Positions 1 to 10,560 of a stretch of 64,000 nt of DNA are shown in pieces. Where the stretch lies: the NCBI GenBank assembly GCA_030340625.1, contig JAOPHQ010004841.1, positions 57,501 to 121,500 on the forward strand, written 5' to 3'. The stretch's first letter is position 1, and each line of letters begins with the position of its first letter. The notes below the pieces were generated by a model that did not search any database, was not told where the DNA came from, and saw nothing but the letters and a program-made list of their open reading frames with translations. Origin of the DNA: Merluccius polli (taxonomy: Eukaryota; Chordata; Actinopteri; Gadiformes; Merlucciidae). Position numbers and translations under genes: made by a program.

Positions 1-1095
1 TGGTGTCGAGACAGTCTTCGCTGCCTCCCAGCGAATCGTTCTCCACGCTAGATGGCTCAGCACGGTTCCGAACACCGCCGTCCACTGTAATAATAACATG
101 ATAAGCGACCAAAGAGTGGTTTTAAAGGTGGATTTAAGTTAAGTCCATAATCAATAATGTCCTTGAAAACTTGAAGCATGACTTAAATTGCTTCTTTAAG
201 TTATATATAACTATGTATATGTACATTAAGCAGATTAAAAAGAATCGCTCTGAAAATACTTCACCACACATAATGATATTCTGTTGGGTAATACTAATCA
301 CCCAACAGAAAACCAATCAGTGACCTCACCGACAATGAATGAAATCATCTCTAGCTCAATAGGTGATTTTCACAAATCAAGGCCTAAGCTTCATAAACAT
401 CATGAACAGAACAATTCACATGAAACAAAATGGCGTGACATTAAAGTTGAATACAGATATGTTTAGGCCTAATAATGTGTTTAATAATAATAACGCTGCT
501 GTACAATGCAAAATGAGAAAAGAAAAGCTGAAGAAGTGCTAGCGTCTGCATCGCTTCATTGTCTCGACGTGCCAAGAGGGCCAAGACAGACTGAAGATAT
601 GGAAAAGGTGTCATTGCATGGCGCGTATGACTCAGTGAAAATGATAAAATGTTCATGTCTGGTGAAAGGCGGCAAATGTCACACTTTCCCCTGCTTCTCC
701 TCCTCCTCCTCCTCGTTCACGGATGGCTGCAGAAGGCAGAGGCAGAATGTGAATATGGGAAATGAACAAGAACACATCCTCGATTATAAATTCACATGCA
801 TAATCCTGCCGCTATACAGAGTGAGGTGTCAAATTGCGTTTTTGCACATTTTTGAGTTTTGAATCATGCAGAGTGAAAATGTTGACCCGCAAACACGAGC
901 CAGATTGTGGTTTGCAAACGAGATGCCGTTAGGGTTGTCCATCATCATTATCTCTACTCACACACACAGGGTATTTTTTTATCGTTACATGAACACCACC
1001 ACCACCACCATCCAATACGTGGACATGAACAAACACAGCTGTGACATACACAGAATCGAGACAGCAGGCTCAGATACAAACACACTCACACTTGC

Positions 1096-1098
<3 letters not shown>

Positions 1099-1167
<69 letters not shown>
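1099..1167. repeat. (CA)n microsatellite
   Basis: An AC dinucleotide run of about 69 bp, interrupted in the middle by a short CG-rich stretch (alternating CGCGCGC). Alternating purine-pyrimidine sequence of this kind can adopt Z-DNA. A (GT)n tract follows about 90 bp downstream, so the two could pair as a hairpin. Confidence 0.95.
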
Positions 1168-1256
1168 GATCAAAGGAATACCTGAAGAGCAGCTTGAAGT
1201 ATGATCCCTCCTTTTTTTCTTGATCCACATAAAGGAATAAAACCTTTGAAGAACCA

Positions 1257-1273
1257 TGCGTGTGCGTGTGTGT

Positions 1274-1320
<47 letters not shown>

Positions 1321-1328
1321 TGCGTGTG
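1257..1328. repeat. (GT)n microsatellite
   Basis: A GT dinucleotide run with scattered GC interruptions at both ends. It is complementary in sense to the (CA)n tract at 1099-1167. Confidence 0.93.
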
Positions 1329-3499
1329 GATAGCCTGTATCAATTCCAATCATTAGAACATTGAATGGGGGTGGATAAGGGTTATATATTTTATGAATGC
1401 CCCAAGGATAAGACACCGGGTGAAAGAAGGATTCTCTGCCGTTCTATCCTTGATCTCGGTTTGCCTCAGCTGGGCCCCTTCATACCGGCAACCTTTCTAA
1501 CCTTCCTTCACACCGGCAACGTTTCTAATTAGTCAACCCCCACTAACCCACACCATGAAGAGCTCTATCCTTACATGTTCATTTTTATTAAATGTATTTT
1601 TAACGCTGCGGGCTGTGGGTAATTGATCCTATTTCAGATGTATTTCAGACTCTAGACATGGGATGTGTAACTAAAAGTAAAATAAGGTTTTGGGTTTTAA
1701 ATGATAGCCTTCTGTTAGTATTACTACTATGTATCAGTATGTACTAGTATTATTTAGCCTCCTGAGATTCACATGAATGAATCAGCCTGGCTTCGGCTGG
1801 GCAGCAATTCATTTCCAAATATGGGCACGGCCATTCGTGCAGATTTCCGATAATCTTTTAACATCGTTATTCTGTTTTGATTGCTTCACTTTCCTTGGGC
1901 GCCGCCATTGATTTTTTTAATTGGGCAGACTGCAACGCTCTTTGTTCGGAAAAGGTTTTCAACGGGATCCAGGCCATTTAAATATGTCGCCCATCCACTA
2001 CTACACCTTGCTGCTACACCCACCGCTGCTGCTGCTGTGCTGGCAAAGCTTTGCCTCCACCACCCCAGCCTCCATCTTTCTAGTTCAGATTCAACCATGG
2101 CTCAAAGGTTAAATGATGAATCGAGGAATCAAACCAAATTTCAATGTTTTTGCTTGGGCCCACTTCTGTATACTCATGGGGGGTTTTCTGCATTACGCTC
2201 CCTGTTTTAGCTTAGCATGCTAATCCAGGGAACGTCTTGCGGCGCCATCAGTGCCAAGCCAACTTTATTTCCATTTGTTGCAATAAACGGTTAAATCTAT
2301 GACAAGTGTTCCTGACTTATTATTAGATTGTGAAAACTATAATTACATTTACTGTGAAAACTAGTTCAGTTGTGTAAAGAAGTAAATACTTTTTAACCGA
2401 ACAATAATACTTTTACAGCGTTGACCCTGTTTAGTAGGAACTAATTTATTGTCGCATGACAAGTAGACAGCATTGAGATGTAAAACGCATGTCCTACATA
2501 TTTTATTCACACAAACACCTTGTCACGACACAACACTCCTTTTTTTGGAGTTGGCATCTTAAATGAGAAGTTGCACATAAATGGATACACGAGCAAAGCA
2601 AGAATAACAATATGTGTATGAACCATTCACCTTGTGAATGGGTAAACAGATGCTGCTATTTCTCAGCCCTCTCCAGGGAACGGCAGCAAGCTCATTTTTA
2701 TCTACTGTCGCGCAAATCAAGCCAGATGATGTCAGACACACAAACACACGCACACAAAAACAACTACACTTTTAGTTATGTTAGTTTGACAGTTGTGAGT
2801 GAGTGGGTTTGATGCACGATCAAACCAAAATATCTACCCTTGTTTTTTGCTAGGGCCTCCATTTCTGGAGTTAGATACGCACCCCCCCCCCACCCAAAAC
2901 AGATTCCAATTGGTTATTTTACAAGTAATATACACAGGACTTATAGACTTGCCATGTAGCCTCAACAAGGCAATGTGTACTCAAATAAATTGGCCATATT
3001 TCTGTCAAGCTAAACTGTCAAGCTAAACTGATTAAAATGCTTCCAACTATCTTGATTACATTGTAATTTGGTATTCCAACAAACATATAAACGGAAATAC
3101 ACAACAGATCAAATAACTGAGTCTAACTTATGGACTTAATTGTAGGTTGTTTGGTGTGGAAATGTAAATGTATGTATGTAATGTATGCCGTGTGCCTTGA
3201 AATGTTCCACATCTGTCGTTGTTAGACCCGAATATCGGTCATTTCGCAGATTCATCAGGTTGATAAGCAGAACATATATAATAGCCTTTCTGGATAGCTT
3301 TTTTTTTTAGAAATATCATAAAAAACATAATATCATGCCGTGTCTCTTCATTAAGTCTGTCATTTTAAATGTATTCAGACTTAAAGCCAAATTATACTTG
3401 AATTGAAGCTATAACTTGAGTTATTCTTCTGTGTAGGCCTGTAGGTCTCTCACCGCCCAGAGTCCACTGCCGTAGGTTACGTTAGCCTCTCCAAAAACT

Positions 3500-3829
3500 A
3501 TGGGCTACAGACAGGTGTATGGGCTACAGACAGGTGTATGGGCTACAGACAGGTGTATGGGCTACGGACAGGTGTATGGGCTACAGACAGGTGTATGGGC
3601 TACAGACAGGTGTATGGGCTACAGACAGGTGTATGGGCTACGGACAGGTGTATGGGCTACAGACAGGTGTATGGGCTACAGACAGGTGTATGGGCTACAG
3701 ACAGGTGTATGGGCTACAGACAGGTGTATGGGCTACAGACAGGTGTATGGGCTACAGACAGGTGTATGGGCTACAGACAGGTGTATGGGCTACAGACAGG
3801 TGTATGGGCTACAGACAAGTGTATGGGTC
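3500..3829. repeat. 19-bp minisatellite, about 17 copies
   Basis: A head-to-tail array of the unit ATGGGCTACAGACAGGTGT. Most copies are identical; at least two carry a single A-to-G change (GGCTACGGACAG), and the last copy has ACAAGTGT. Nineteen bp is not a multiple of three, so all three frames stay open and give spurious repetitive reading frames (MGYRQVYGLQTGVWATD type). There are no spacers, so this is not a CRISPR array. Confidence 0.97.
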
Positions 3830-3899
3830 AGTGATTTGGAGCATAGTCCGAGTCCTAAAAAGTCACTAATGGGAGATGATGTGACAAAGTAACATATGT

Positions 3900-4890
3900 A
3901 CGGAGTACCTTGACTTTAAGAAGTATAATTTGGCTTATTACATTTTCACCATCTTCATCATGTGACCTGTGTGACCTTTGTGATTAAGGAAGAACGAAAC
4001 AAATCACACAAAATCACAAAAAAGCTAGTTCAATATTATCTGTTTGGTGTGTTGTTGTACTTTACATTTAGGAGACACACTTTGGGTTACATACAAGCTT
4101 CATTTGTCATGATAGGACACTTTTAATATTTTATTAAAACATGACCACCTGATCTGCATCCATCTAAATTGCTATTTTTTTAATGTCAAAACAGAGAGTG
4201 GATTATGAATTATTATTCATGTAAAATTATTTATCTATAAATGAACAACTTAAGAGTAGGGCAGTCCCGCTTATAGACTGGATTAAAAGTAATCACTTTT
4301 AATCCCACAATGAAGAACATTTTGATATTTCTTCCCACGTTAATTCTTCATAATGTGACAATTGATTCAACACAAACACACACACTCTAATGATAGAAGG
4401 CTCGGATGTCATGAGGGCCTTTCCAAGGCAGCCTCTACATAATAAGACGACCCGCGTCTACCAGTGGAGCCGTTTCATGTTCGACAGAGAGATAGGATGA
4501 TACTTCAACAAATTATTTCCAGAGAATTCATAACCTGAGCTACTTTGTGAGTGCAAAGCAAGCATGTGTTGCTCCTCCACCTGAATCCGGGAACCAACCC
4601 AAGAGGCGAATGGCGTGCTGGGGGTGGCTGCAGCGGATTCGCCTCTCCACGGTTGGTCTCAGGTTGGTCTCTCATATGTGTGCGTCTTGCTTTGTCCTTA
4701 CGAGTGACCACCTTTGAGGAAGCCCCGGATCGACCCAGTGATGGTCCGGACCCCTGGCTCTGAACCTGTACCTACAGAGGGTAGCTATAATGGCCCGGTC
4801 CTGCTGGGAACAAGAGAGGAGAACCATAGCCTCCCTCTGTGTTGCATGGATCATTGGTAAAAAAAAAAAAAAAAAAATCTGATTCAGAAA
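3900..4890. other. non-coding stretch with a short A-tract
   Basis: AT-rich DNA with no supportable gene. A segment at about 4055-4090 resembles, in reverse orientation, the common fish repeat core in which a TGGATAAAAGCGTC-type tail is found. A segment at about 4540-4876 ends in a run of about 17 A, suggesting a retroposed end, but I cannot name the family. Confidence 0.4.
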
Positions 4891-4896
4891 GACTGT

Positions 4897-5127
4897 ATGC
4901 TAGCTGTCCTTGAAGATGTAGTTACCAATTATAAGGTGAAGAAGAACATAATTTCGTCTATCCGAAAAATACCAATCTCTGACACAATGATCAGAAGGGT
5001 CGAAGCTCTTGCAACAGATGTATTCGAAACCCTTTTGGATAAGTTAACACAAGCAGAGGTGATGTCGCTGGCTGTCAACAGACCACAGCGATGTAGCAGA
5101 GTTCTGCCTGTATGTATGATTCTTTGA
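4897..5127 (+). pseudogene. hAT-type transposase fragment (GTF2IRD2/ZBED-like)
   Basis: A 76-residue open frame. The part up to about residue 60 reads like the segment of vertebrate hAT transposases, and of domesticated relatives such as GTF2IRD2 and ZBED proteins, that lies just before the first catalytic acidic residue. Seen here are an IRKIPIS-type helix start, then a TMIRRVEALA helix, and then MSLAVN where active enzymes usually have SLAVDES. The reading leaves homology right after that point (RPQRCSRVLP) and stops at 5127. A stop lies just upstream in frame, after a poly(A) run at 4860-4876. This is therefore a short, dead piece with no catalytic core. The family call rests on pattern memory, not a search. 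Confidence 0.55.
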
Positions 5128-5129
5128 TG

Positions 5130-5765
5130 GAGAGTATTTTTGAGAAGATGTGCTTGGACTTGTTGAACGTAAATAACATGATCACTTGTTGCTTGATGTA
5201 TTTATATATCAGGCCATTTCTGTTGAATGTTCAGATCGGTTGTTGCTAGATTGATTTATGGCTGAGGCCATGTATTTTTATCAATTCAAATAATATGAAT
5301 GAATGAATTGTAGAGAAGAGAAATTGTAGCAGATTTTGACAAGTTCAATGTTAAAAGGTTTAATGTCTTTCGATCTGCCTCATTAATTAAATCAGTTTTA
5401 AATTTATATTTTGAGGTGAATTGATTTTTTGAACATGAGAATACATGAAGAATAACACAGGTCTATGTAGAAATGTATGAACTGACTGCCCTATTTCGTG
5501 TTACATAAAATAAATTGTGAATAAACACTCTTTATGCACAGTAGTAAAGATATTTAGTGTTGTTTTTTATGTTCACATGTTATTACTTAAATGTGATAAT
5601 TACTCTTCATCTTTTTCCCGCTTAATTTTCAATTTTAATATAATAATCTGGCCCGTAAGAAAGTAGTTAAACAGCCCTGCCCTAAACCGTACCTGCTTAT
5701 TAATGTATCAATAAGAACATTCACTGTAAGTCAGTTTCTTTATCGTAAGCAGAGCATTGTGACAG
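5130..5765. other. AT-rich non-coding flank of the palindromic element
   Basis: No gene seen. A segment at about 5672-5737 is similar to one at about 11278-11335 on the other side of the palindromic element. Both contain CCGTACCTGCTTA and GAGAACATTCACT-like words and belong to a dispersed fish repeat. Confidence 0.45.
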
Positions 5766-5773
5766 CAACAATT
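5766..5773. repeat. 8-bp target-site duplication, left copy
   Basis: CAACAATT directly abuts the left end of the fold-back element. The same eight bases follow its right end at 10651-10658. An exact 8-bp duplication indicates insertion by a cut-and-paste DNA transposase. Confidence 0.85.
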
Positions 5774-5849
5774 GGTAACCCTTCCTTTTACAGTACGGTA
5801 ATTACCAGCTAATGACCTGGTAATAAGATGTATTTACTATGTAATAACC

Positions 5850-6480
5850 AGGTAATTAAATGTAATTACCTTGTAATTACCAAGTACTTACCAGGTAATT
5901 CGACAGTATTTAATTACATATTTATCTGGTAATTACCAACAAGTTACCTAATGTAATTACCTGGTAATTACCAAGTACTTACCAGGTAATTACACAGTAT
6001 TTGAGTACATATTTATCTGGTAATTACCAACAAGTTACCTAATATAATTACCTTGTAATTACCAAGTACTTACCAGGTAATTACACAGTATTTAATTACA
6101 TATTTATCTGGTAATTACCAACAAGTTACCTAATATAATTACCTTGTAATTACCAAGTACTTACCAGGTAATTACACAGTATTTAATTACATATTTATCT
6201 GGTAATTACCAACAAGTTACCTAATATAATTACCTTGTAATTACCAAGTACTTACCAGGTAATTCGACAGTATTTAATTACATATTTATCTGGTAATTAC
6301 CAACAAGTTACCTAATGTAATTACCTGGTAATTACCAAGTACTTACACAGTATTTAATAACATATTTATCTGGTAATTACCAACAAGTTACCTAATGTTA
6401 TTACCTGGTAATTACCAAGTACTTACCAGGTAATTACACAGTATTTAATTACATATTTATCTGGTAAATACCAACAAGTT
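5850..6480. repeat. 91-bp satellite array, left arm (7 units)
   Basis: Tandem units built from GGTAATTACC-like words. The landmark AAGTTACC recurs at 5941, 6032, 6123, 6214, 6305, 6385 and 6476, giving spacings of 91, 91, 91, 91, 80 and 91 bp. The unit itself is full of short inverted repeats (TACCAGGTAATTAC). It is mirrored by the array at 9944-10560. Confidence 0.93.
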
Positions 6481-6744
6481 ACCTGATATTTACTAGATAT
6501 TTTCCTGATATCTACCAAGTAATTACCCAATAATTACCTGTTAGATATCCAGCAATTGCATATTGTAGACAATAAACCCACTGAATACATCTATATGTGA
6601 CTTTGTTAGGGTGATAATAACTTAAATATTTACCTGGTACTTACCAGGTATTGACTCAAGAATGATTGCATATTTACCTGGTAACTACCACTTATTAAAC
6701 CCTGTGAATTACCGTGTAAGGAAGGTGGAACTGTACTGTAAAAG

Positions 6745-7345
6745 TAGGGCTGCAACGATTCATCGAGTTACTCGATTAACTCGATTATGAAAATTCCTCG
6801 AGGCAAAACATCTGCCTCGAAGCCTCGTTAAATTCCTATGACGCGCCTATGTGCAGGGATCTGATTGTTCCACACGGACCGTTGTTCAGGAAGCACACCA
6901 GCGCGTCCCCCCCGTCAGCCGTAGGTCCGCGGTGTGTTACTATTGCGCGCACCCCCCCGTCGGCCGTAGGTCCGCGGTGTGTTACTATTGCGCGCACCCC
7001 GCCCCCCCGTTGGCCGTAGGTCTGCGGTGTGTTACTATTGCGCGCACCCCCGTCGCCCCCCCCCCCCCCCCCCCGTCGGTCGTAGGTCCTTGTTGTGCAT
7101 ATTAATAAATTAAATTGCTTTTCCTCTTTTTCTCCCTCTCTCCCTCTTTTTCTCCCTCTCAGCACTTCCCAAAAGAGCATTTTTTTAGAAATGCTTGATC
7201 ATTTTACAGCCACATCATTTTCGTTATGCATTATTTGTTTTGGTTGTTTAAAAACGCAATTTTTTTTTTATCCGATTCCTCGATTAATCGATCGATAAAG
7301 TGCTAAATTAATCGATTACAAAAAGAATCGATAGCTGCAGCCCTA
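6745..7345. mobile_element. nested hAT-like MITE, 601 bp
   Basis: Ends TAGGGCTGCAACGATT and, at the right, AGCTGCAGCCCTA, giving short terminal inverted repeats. It is flanked by the 8-bp duplication TGTAAAAG (6737-6744 and 7346-7353). The uninterrupted right arm of the host palindrome shows the empty site with a single TGTAAAAG, so the insertion is directly proven within the window. Inner subterminal repeats are built from TCGATTAATCGA words. The core carries a GC-rich minisatellite (6915-7095). There is no coding capacity. hAT assignment rests on the 8-bp duplication and the TAGGG...TGCA ends. Confidence 0.85.
6915..7095. repeat. GC-rich minisatellite inside the nested MITE
   Basis: About four copies of a unit containing CGTAGGTCCGCGGTGTG then TTACTATTGCGCGCACC, separated by C-runs of 6 to 18. 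The same unit occurs in a different transposon at 40797-40880, and a diverged copy lies at 39926-39970. Confidence 0.85.
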
Positions 7346-7352
7346 TGTAAAA

Positions 7353-7770
7353 GGAAGCGTGGTTTGTTTCAATGATATTACCATATACTTTCCTGGTAAC
7401 TGTAGATTATAATCCTCTAGTTTTGAACATGGTATCTGGCAAAAACTCCCATATCTCCCTGATAATTATCGGGTAATTATCAGGGAGATATCAGAGTTTT
7501 ACAGAGTAGTTACCGTGTAAGAGAGGTGGAACTGTACTGTAAAAGGAAGCGTGGTTTGTTTCAATGATATTACCATATACTTTCCTGGTAAAGATTATAA
7601 TCCTCTACCACCCATTAGGGTGTGTAGTTTTGAACATGGTATCTGGCAAAAACTCCCACATCTCCCTGATAATTATCGGGGTGATATCAGAGTTTTACAG
7701 AGTAGTTACCTGTAAGAAAGGTGGAACTGTACTGTAAAAGGAAGCATGGTTTGTTTCAATGATATTACTG
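7353..7770. repeat. 193-bp internal module of the left arm, repeated
   Basis: The block beginning GGAAGCGTGGTTTGTTTCAA recurs at 7353, 7545 and 7740 (spacings 192 and 195). Each full copy has a TCTCCCTGATAATTATC inverted motif and ends with GTGGAACTGTACTGTAAAAG. The third copy is cut short where the inner segment begins. The mirror images are at about 9265-9690. Confidence 0.85.
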
Positions 7771-7783
7771 TAGCTCCCAAGTA

Positions 7784-8106
7784 CAGACATCCCAAGTCTC
7801 CCGGAAGTTCCGGGAGTCTCCCGCAAATCAATAGCGTCTCCCTGATGCAAGCAAATCATGTACAATCTCCCGGAACCCCCCCCCCCCCCCCCCCCCCGTT
7901 GACAATCGCGCAACCAACCCCCCCACCCCCCCCCCCCCCCCCTTGATAATCGCGCAACACTCCCCCCCCCCCCCCCCCTTTGATAATCGCGCAACACCCC
8001 CCCCCCCCTCGACAATTGTGAACAACCCCCCCCCCCCCCCGTCGACAATCGCGACCCCCCCCGGTGGAGGCTCCCGGAAATGAGTTTTTGCAACTTGGGA
8101 ACCCTG
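7784..8106. mobile_element. nested MITE with C-tract array, 323 bp, 6-bp target duplication
   Basis: Starts CAGACATCCCAAG and ends CTTGGGAACCCTG, short imperfect inverted ends. It is flanked by CAAGTA at 7778-7783 and 8107-8112. The other arm of the palindrome (9240-9262) shows the empty site with one CAAGTA. Second-layer repeats CTCCCGGAAGTTCCGGGAG lie near the left end. The core (7876-8060) is an array of C-runs of 10 to 18 separated by GACAATCGCGCAAC-like spacers. No coding frame. The superfamily is not assigned. Confidence 0.8.
7876..8060 (-). repeat. array of C-tracts (G-tracts on the minus strand)
   Basis: At least five runs of 10 to 18 C separated by about 20-25 bp spacers containing TCGCGCAAC or close variants. 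The minus strand meets the simple rule for G-quadruplex formation many times over, and the plus strand could form an i-motif. Long homopolymers also make the exact lengths unreliable in an assembly. Confidence 0.8.
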
Positions 8107-8112
8107 CAAGTA

Positions 8113-9262
8113 GTACACACGAGGCCAGAGGTCTTTGTTAGAAAACAGGTTTATTTTCCAGGTCGAACCAACCCGTGAGAACTGGGTTTAAAGAGAACAA
8201 TAATTCAAATCAATAAATACAATTGACAATATGCAAATGTCCGTTTTTTCAGCAGCACAACAGGTGTTACATTTACACCAAAAACCACTACACACACCTC
8301 ACATACAGTCCACAACTCAATATTAACTTGTACATTTACAAACTTAACTTACATATACATATTCACCACTTTACATCGTATGCAAATCACCATCACGCAC
8401 CAACCATGCAGTGGAATGCAACACAATACAATCGTTCACGTTCTTCATAGACGTAAATAAAAGATAAACATGCCTCGTCCACTGCTAACTGCTTAAGGAA
8501 GGAATGTTCTAGTATGCTTCTTCCTTGTCCTTTATAGTTGTTCTACTTTAAGTGCCTTTAGCTTTTAACTTTAACTTACAGCTTATAGAACGTGCTGCCT
8601 CTTTCGCGCTGTTTGGCTAGGTGCGTTGCTAAAAGGTGTCGTATTCCGGCGGCAATTAGTTCCGCCCCAAACAGTAGGAACAAAAAAACGGGAGGTTAAC
8701 AAATTAAACAAACTATACCAGGAAAGTACATGGTTACCATATACTTTCCTGGTATAGTTTGTTTAATTTGTTAACGTCCCGTTTTTTTTGTTCCTACTGT
8801 TTAGAATGGCATTGGGGCGGAACTAATTGCCGCCGGAATACGAGAAGCATACTAGAACATTCCCTCCTTAAGCAGTTAGCAGTGGACGAGGCATGTTTAT
8901 CTTTTATTTACGTCTATGAAGAACGTGAACGATTGTATTGTGTTGCATTCATTGCATGGTTGGTGCGTGTGGGGATTTGCATACGATGTAAAGTGGTGAA
9001 TATGTATATATAAGTTAAGTTTGTAAATTTACAAGTTAATATTGAGTTGTGGACTGTATGTGAGGTGTGTGTAGTGGTTTTTGGTGTAAATGTAACACCT
9101 GTTGTGCTGCTGAAAAAACGGACATTTGCATATTGTCAATTGTATTTATTGATTTGAATTATTGTTCTCTTTAAACCCATTTCTCACGGGTTGGTTCGAC
9201 CTGGAAAATAAACCTGTTTTCTAACAAAGACCTCTGGCCTCGTGTGTACTACTTGGGAGCTA
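8113..9262. repeat. inner inverted segment of the palindrome, LTR-like
   Basis: Two copies face each other across the axis at 8735. Read outward on the plus strand from the axis, the right copy carries AAAATAAACCTG, a possible poly(A) signal, then CTCTGGCCTCGTGTG, and ends GGGAGCTACA at about 9262. The left copy correspondingly starts TGTAGCTCCC at about 7769. The TG...CA edges and the poly(A)-like signal suggest a solo LTR that entered one arm before the arm was duplicated. No primer-binding site, polypurine tract or retroviral coding sequence is seen, so this is only a suggestion. Confidence 0.35.
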
Positions 9263-9943
9263 CAGTAATATCATTGAAACAAACCACGCTTCCTTTTACA
9301 GTACAGTTCCACCTCTCTTACAGGTAACTACTCTGTAAAACTCTGATATCACCCCGATAATTATCAGGGAGATATGGGAGTTTTTGCCAGATACCATGTT
9401 CAAAACTACACACCCTAATGGGTGGTAGAGGATTATAATCTTTACCAGGAAAGTATATGGTAATATCATTGAAACAAACCACGCTTCCTTTTACAGTACA
9501 GTTCCACCTCTCTTACACGGTAACTACTCTGTAAAACTCTGATATCTCCCTGATAATTACCCGATAATTATCAGGGAGATATGGGAGTTTTTGCCAGAGA
9601 CCATGTTCAAAACTAGAGGATTATAATCTACAGTTACCAGGAAAGTATATGGTAATATCATTGAAACAAACCACGCTTCCTTTTACAGTACAGTTCCACC
9701 TTCCTTACACGGTAATTCACAGGGTTTAATAAGTGGTAGTTACCAGGTAAATATGCAATCATTCTTGAGTAAATACCTGGTAAGTACCAGGTAAATATTT
9801 AAGTTATTATCACCCTAACAAAGTCACATATAGACACATTCAGTGGGTTTATTGTCTACAATATGCAATTGCTGGATATCTAACAGGTAATTATTGGGTA
9901 ATTACTTGGTAGATATCAGGAAAATATCTAGTAAATATCAGGT

Positions 9944-10560
9944 AACTTGTTGGTATTTACCAGATAAATATGTAATTAAATACTGTGTAATTACCTGGTA
10001 AGTACTTGGTAATTACCAGGTAATTACATTAGGTAACTTGTTGGTAATTACCAGATAAATATGTTATTAAATACTGTGTAAGTACTTGGTAATTACCAGG
10101 TAATTACATTAGGTAACTTGTTGGTAATTACCAGATAAATATGTAATTAAATACTGTGTAATTACCTGGTAAGTACTTGGTAATTACAAGGTAATTATAT
10201 TAGGTAACTTGTTGGTAATTACCAGATAAATATGTAATTAAATACTGTGTAATTACCTGGTAAGTACTTGGTAATTACAAGGTAATTATATTAGGTAACT
10301 TGTTGGTAATTACCAAATAAATATGTACTCAAATACTGTGTAATTACCTGGTAAGTACTTGGTAATTACAAGGTAATTATATTAGGTAACTTGTTGGTAA
10401 TTACCAGATAAATATGTAATTAAATACTGTGTAATTACCAGGTAAGTACTTGGTAATTACCAGGTAATTACATTAGGTAACTTGTTGGTAATTACCAGAT
10501 AAATATGTAATTAAATACTGTCGAATTACCTGGTAAGTACTTGGTAATTACAAGGTAATT
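9944..10560. repeat. 91-bp satellite array, right arm (7 units)
   Basis: Reverse-complement counterpart of 5850-6480. The landmark AACTTGTT falls at 9944, 10035, 10115, 10206, 10297, 10388 and 10479, spacings 91, 80, 91, 91, 91, 91. The single 80-bp unit lies at the mirror position of the one in the left arm, and unit variants (ATTAGG preceded by C or TA) also mirror unit by unit. Confidence 0.93.

Larger units (their letters stand above)
1..3499. other. non-coding, repeat-bearing stretch
   Basis: No reading frame here resembles a known protein. Contents are a (CA)n tract at 1099-1167 and a (GT)n tract at 1257-1328 (listed separately), a run of C at 2883-2891, and AT-rich unique-looking sequence. 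The open frames across 985-1416 are translations of the dinucleotide repeats. I see no RNA gene. Confidence 0.6.

Noticed and set aside
3500..3829. Regular short repeats that might suggest a CRISPR array
   Set aside because: Units are directly adjacent with no unique spacers, and the DNA is clearly eukaryotic.
3500..3892. Three overlapping plus-strand frames of 98 to 130 residues with MGYRQVYGLQTGVWATD repeats
   Set aside because: They are the three frames of a 19-bp tandem repeat; they repeat the same peptide set and have no gene context.
7695..8120. Glycine-rich minus-strand frames over the C-tract MITE
   Set aside because: Produced by G-homopolymers inside a transposon; homopolymer length alone sets the frame.
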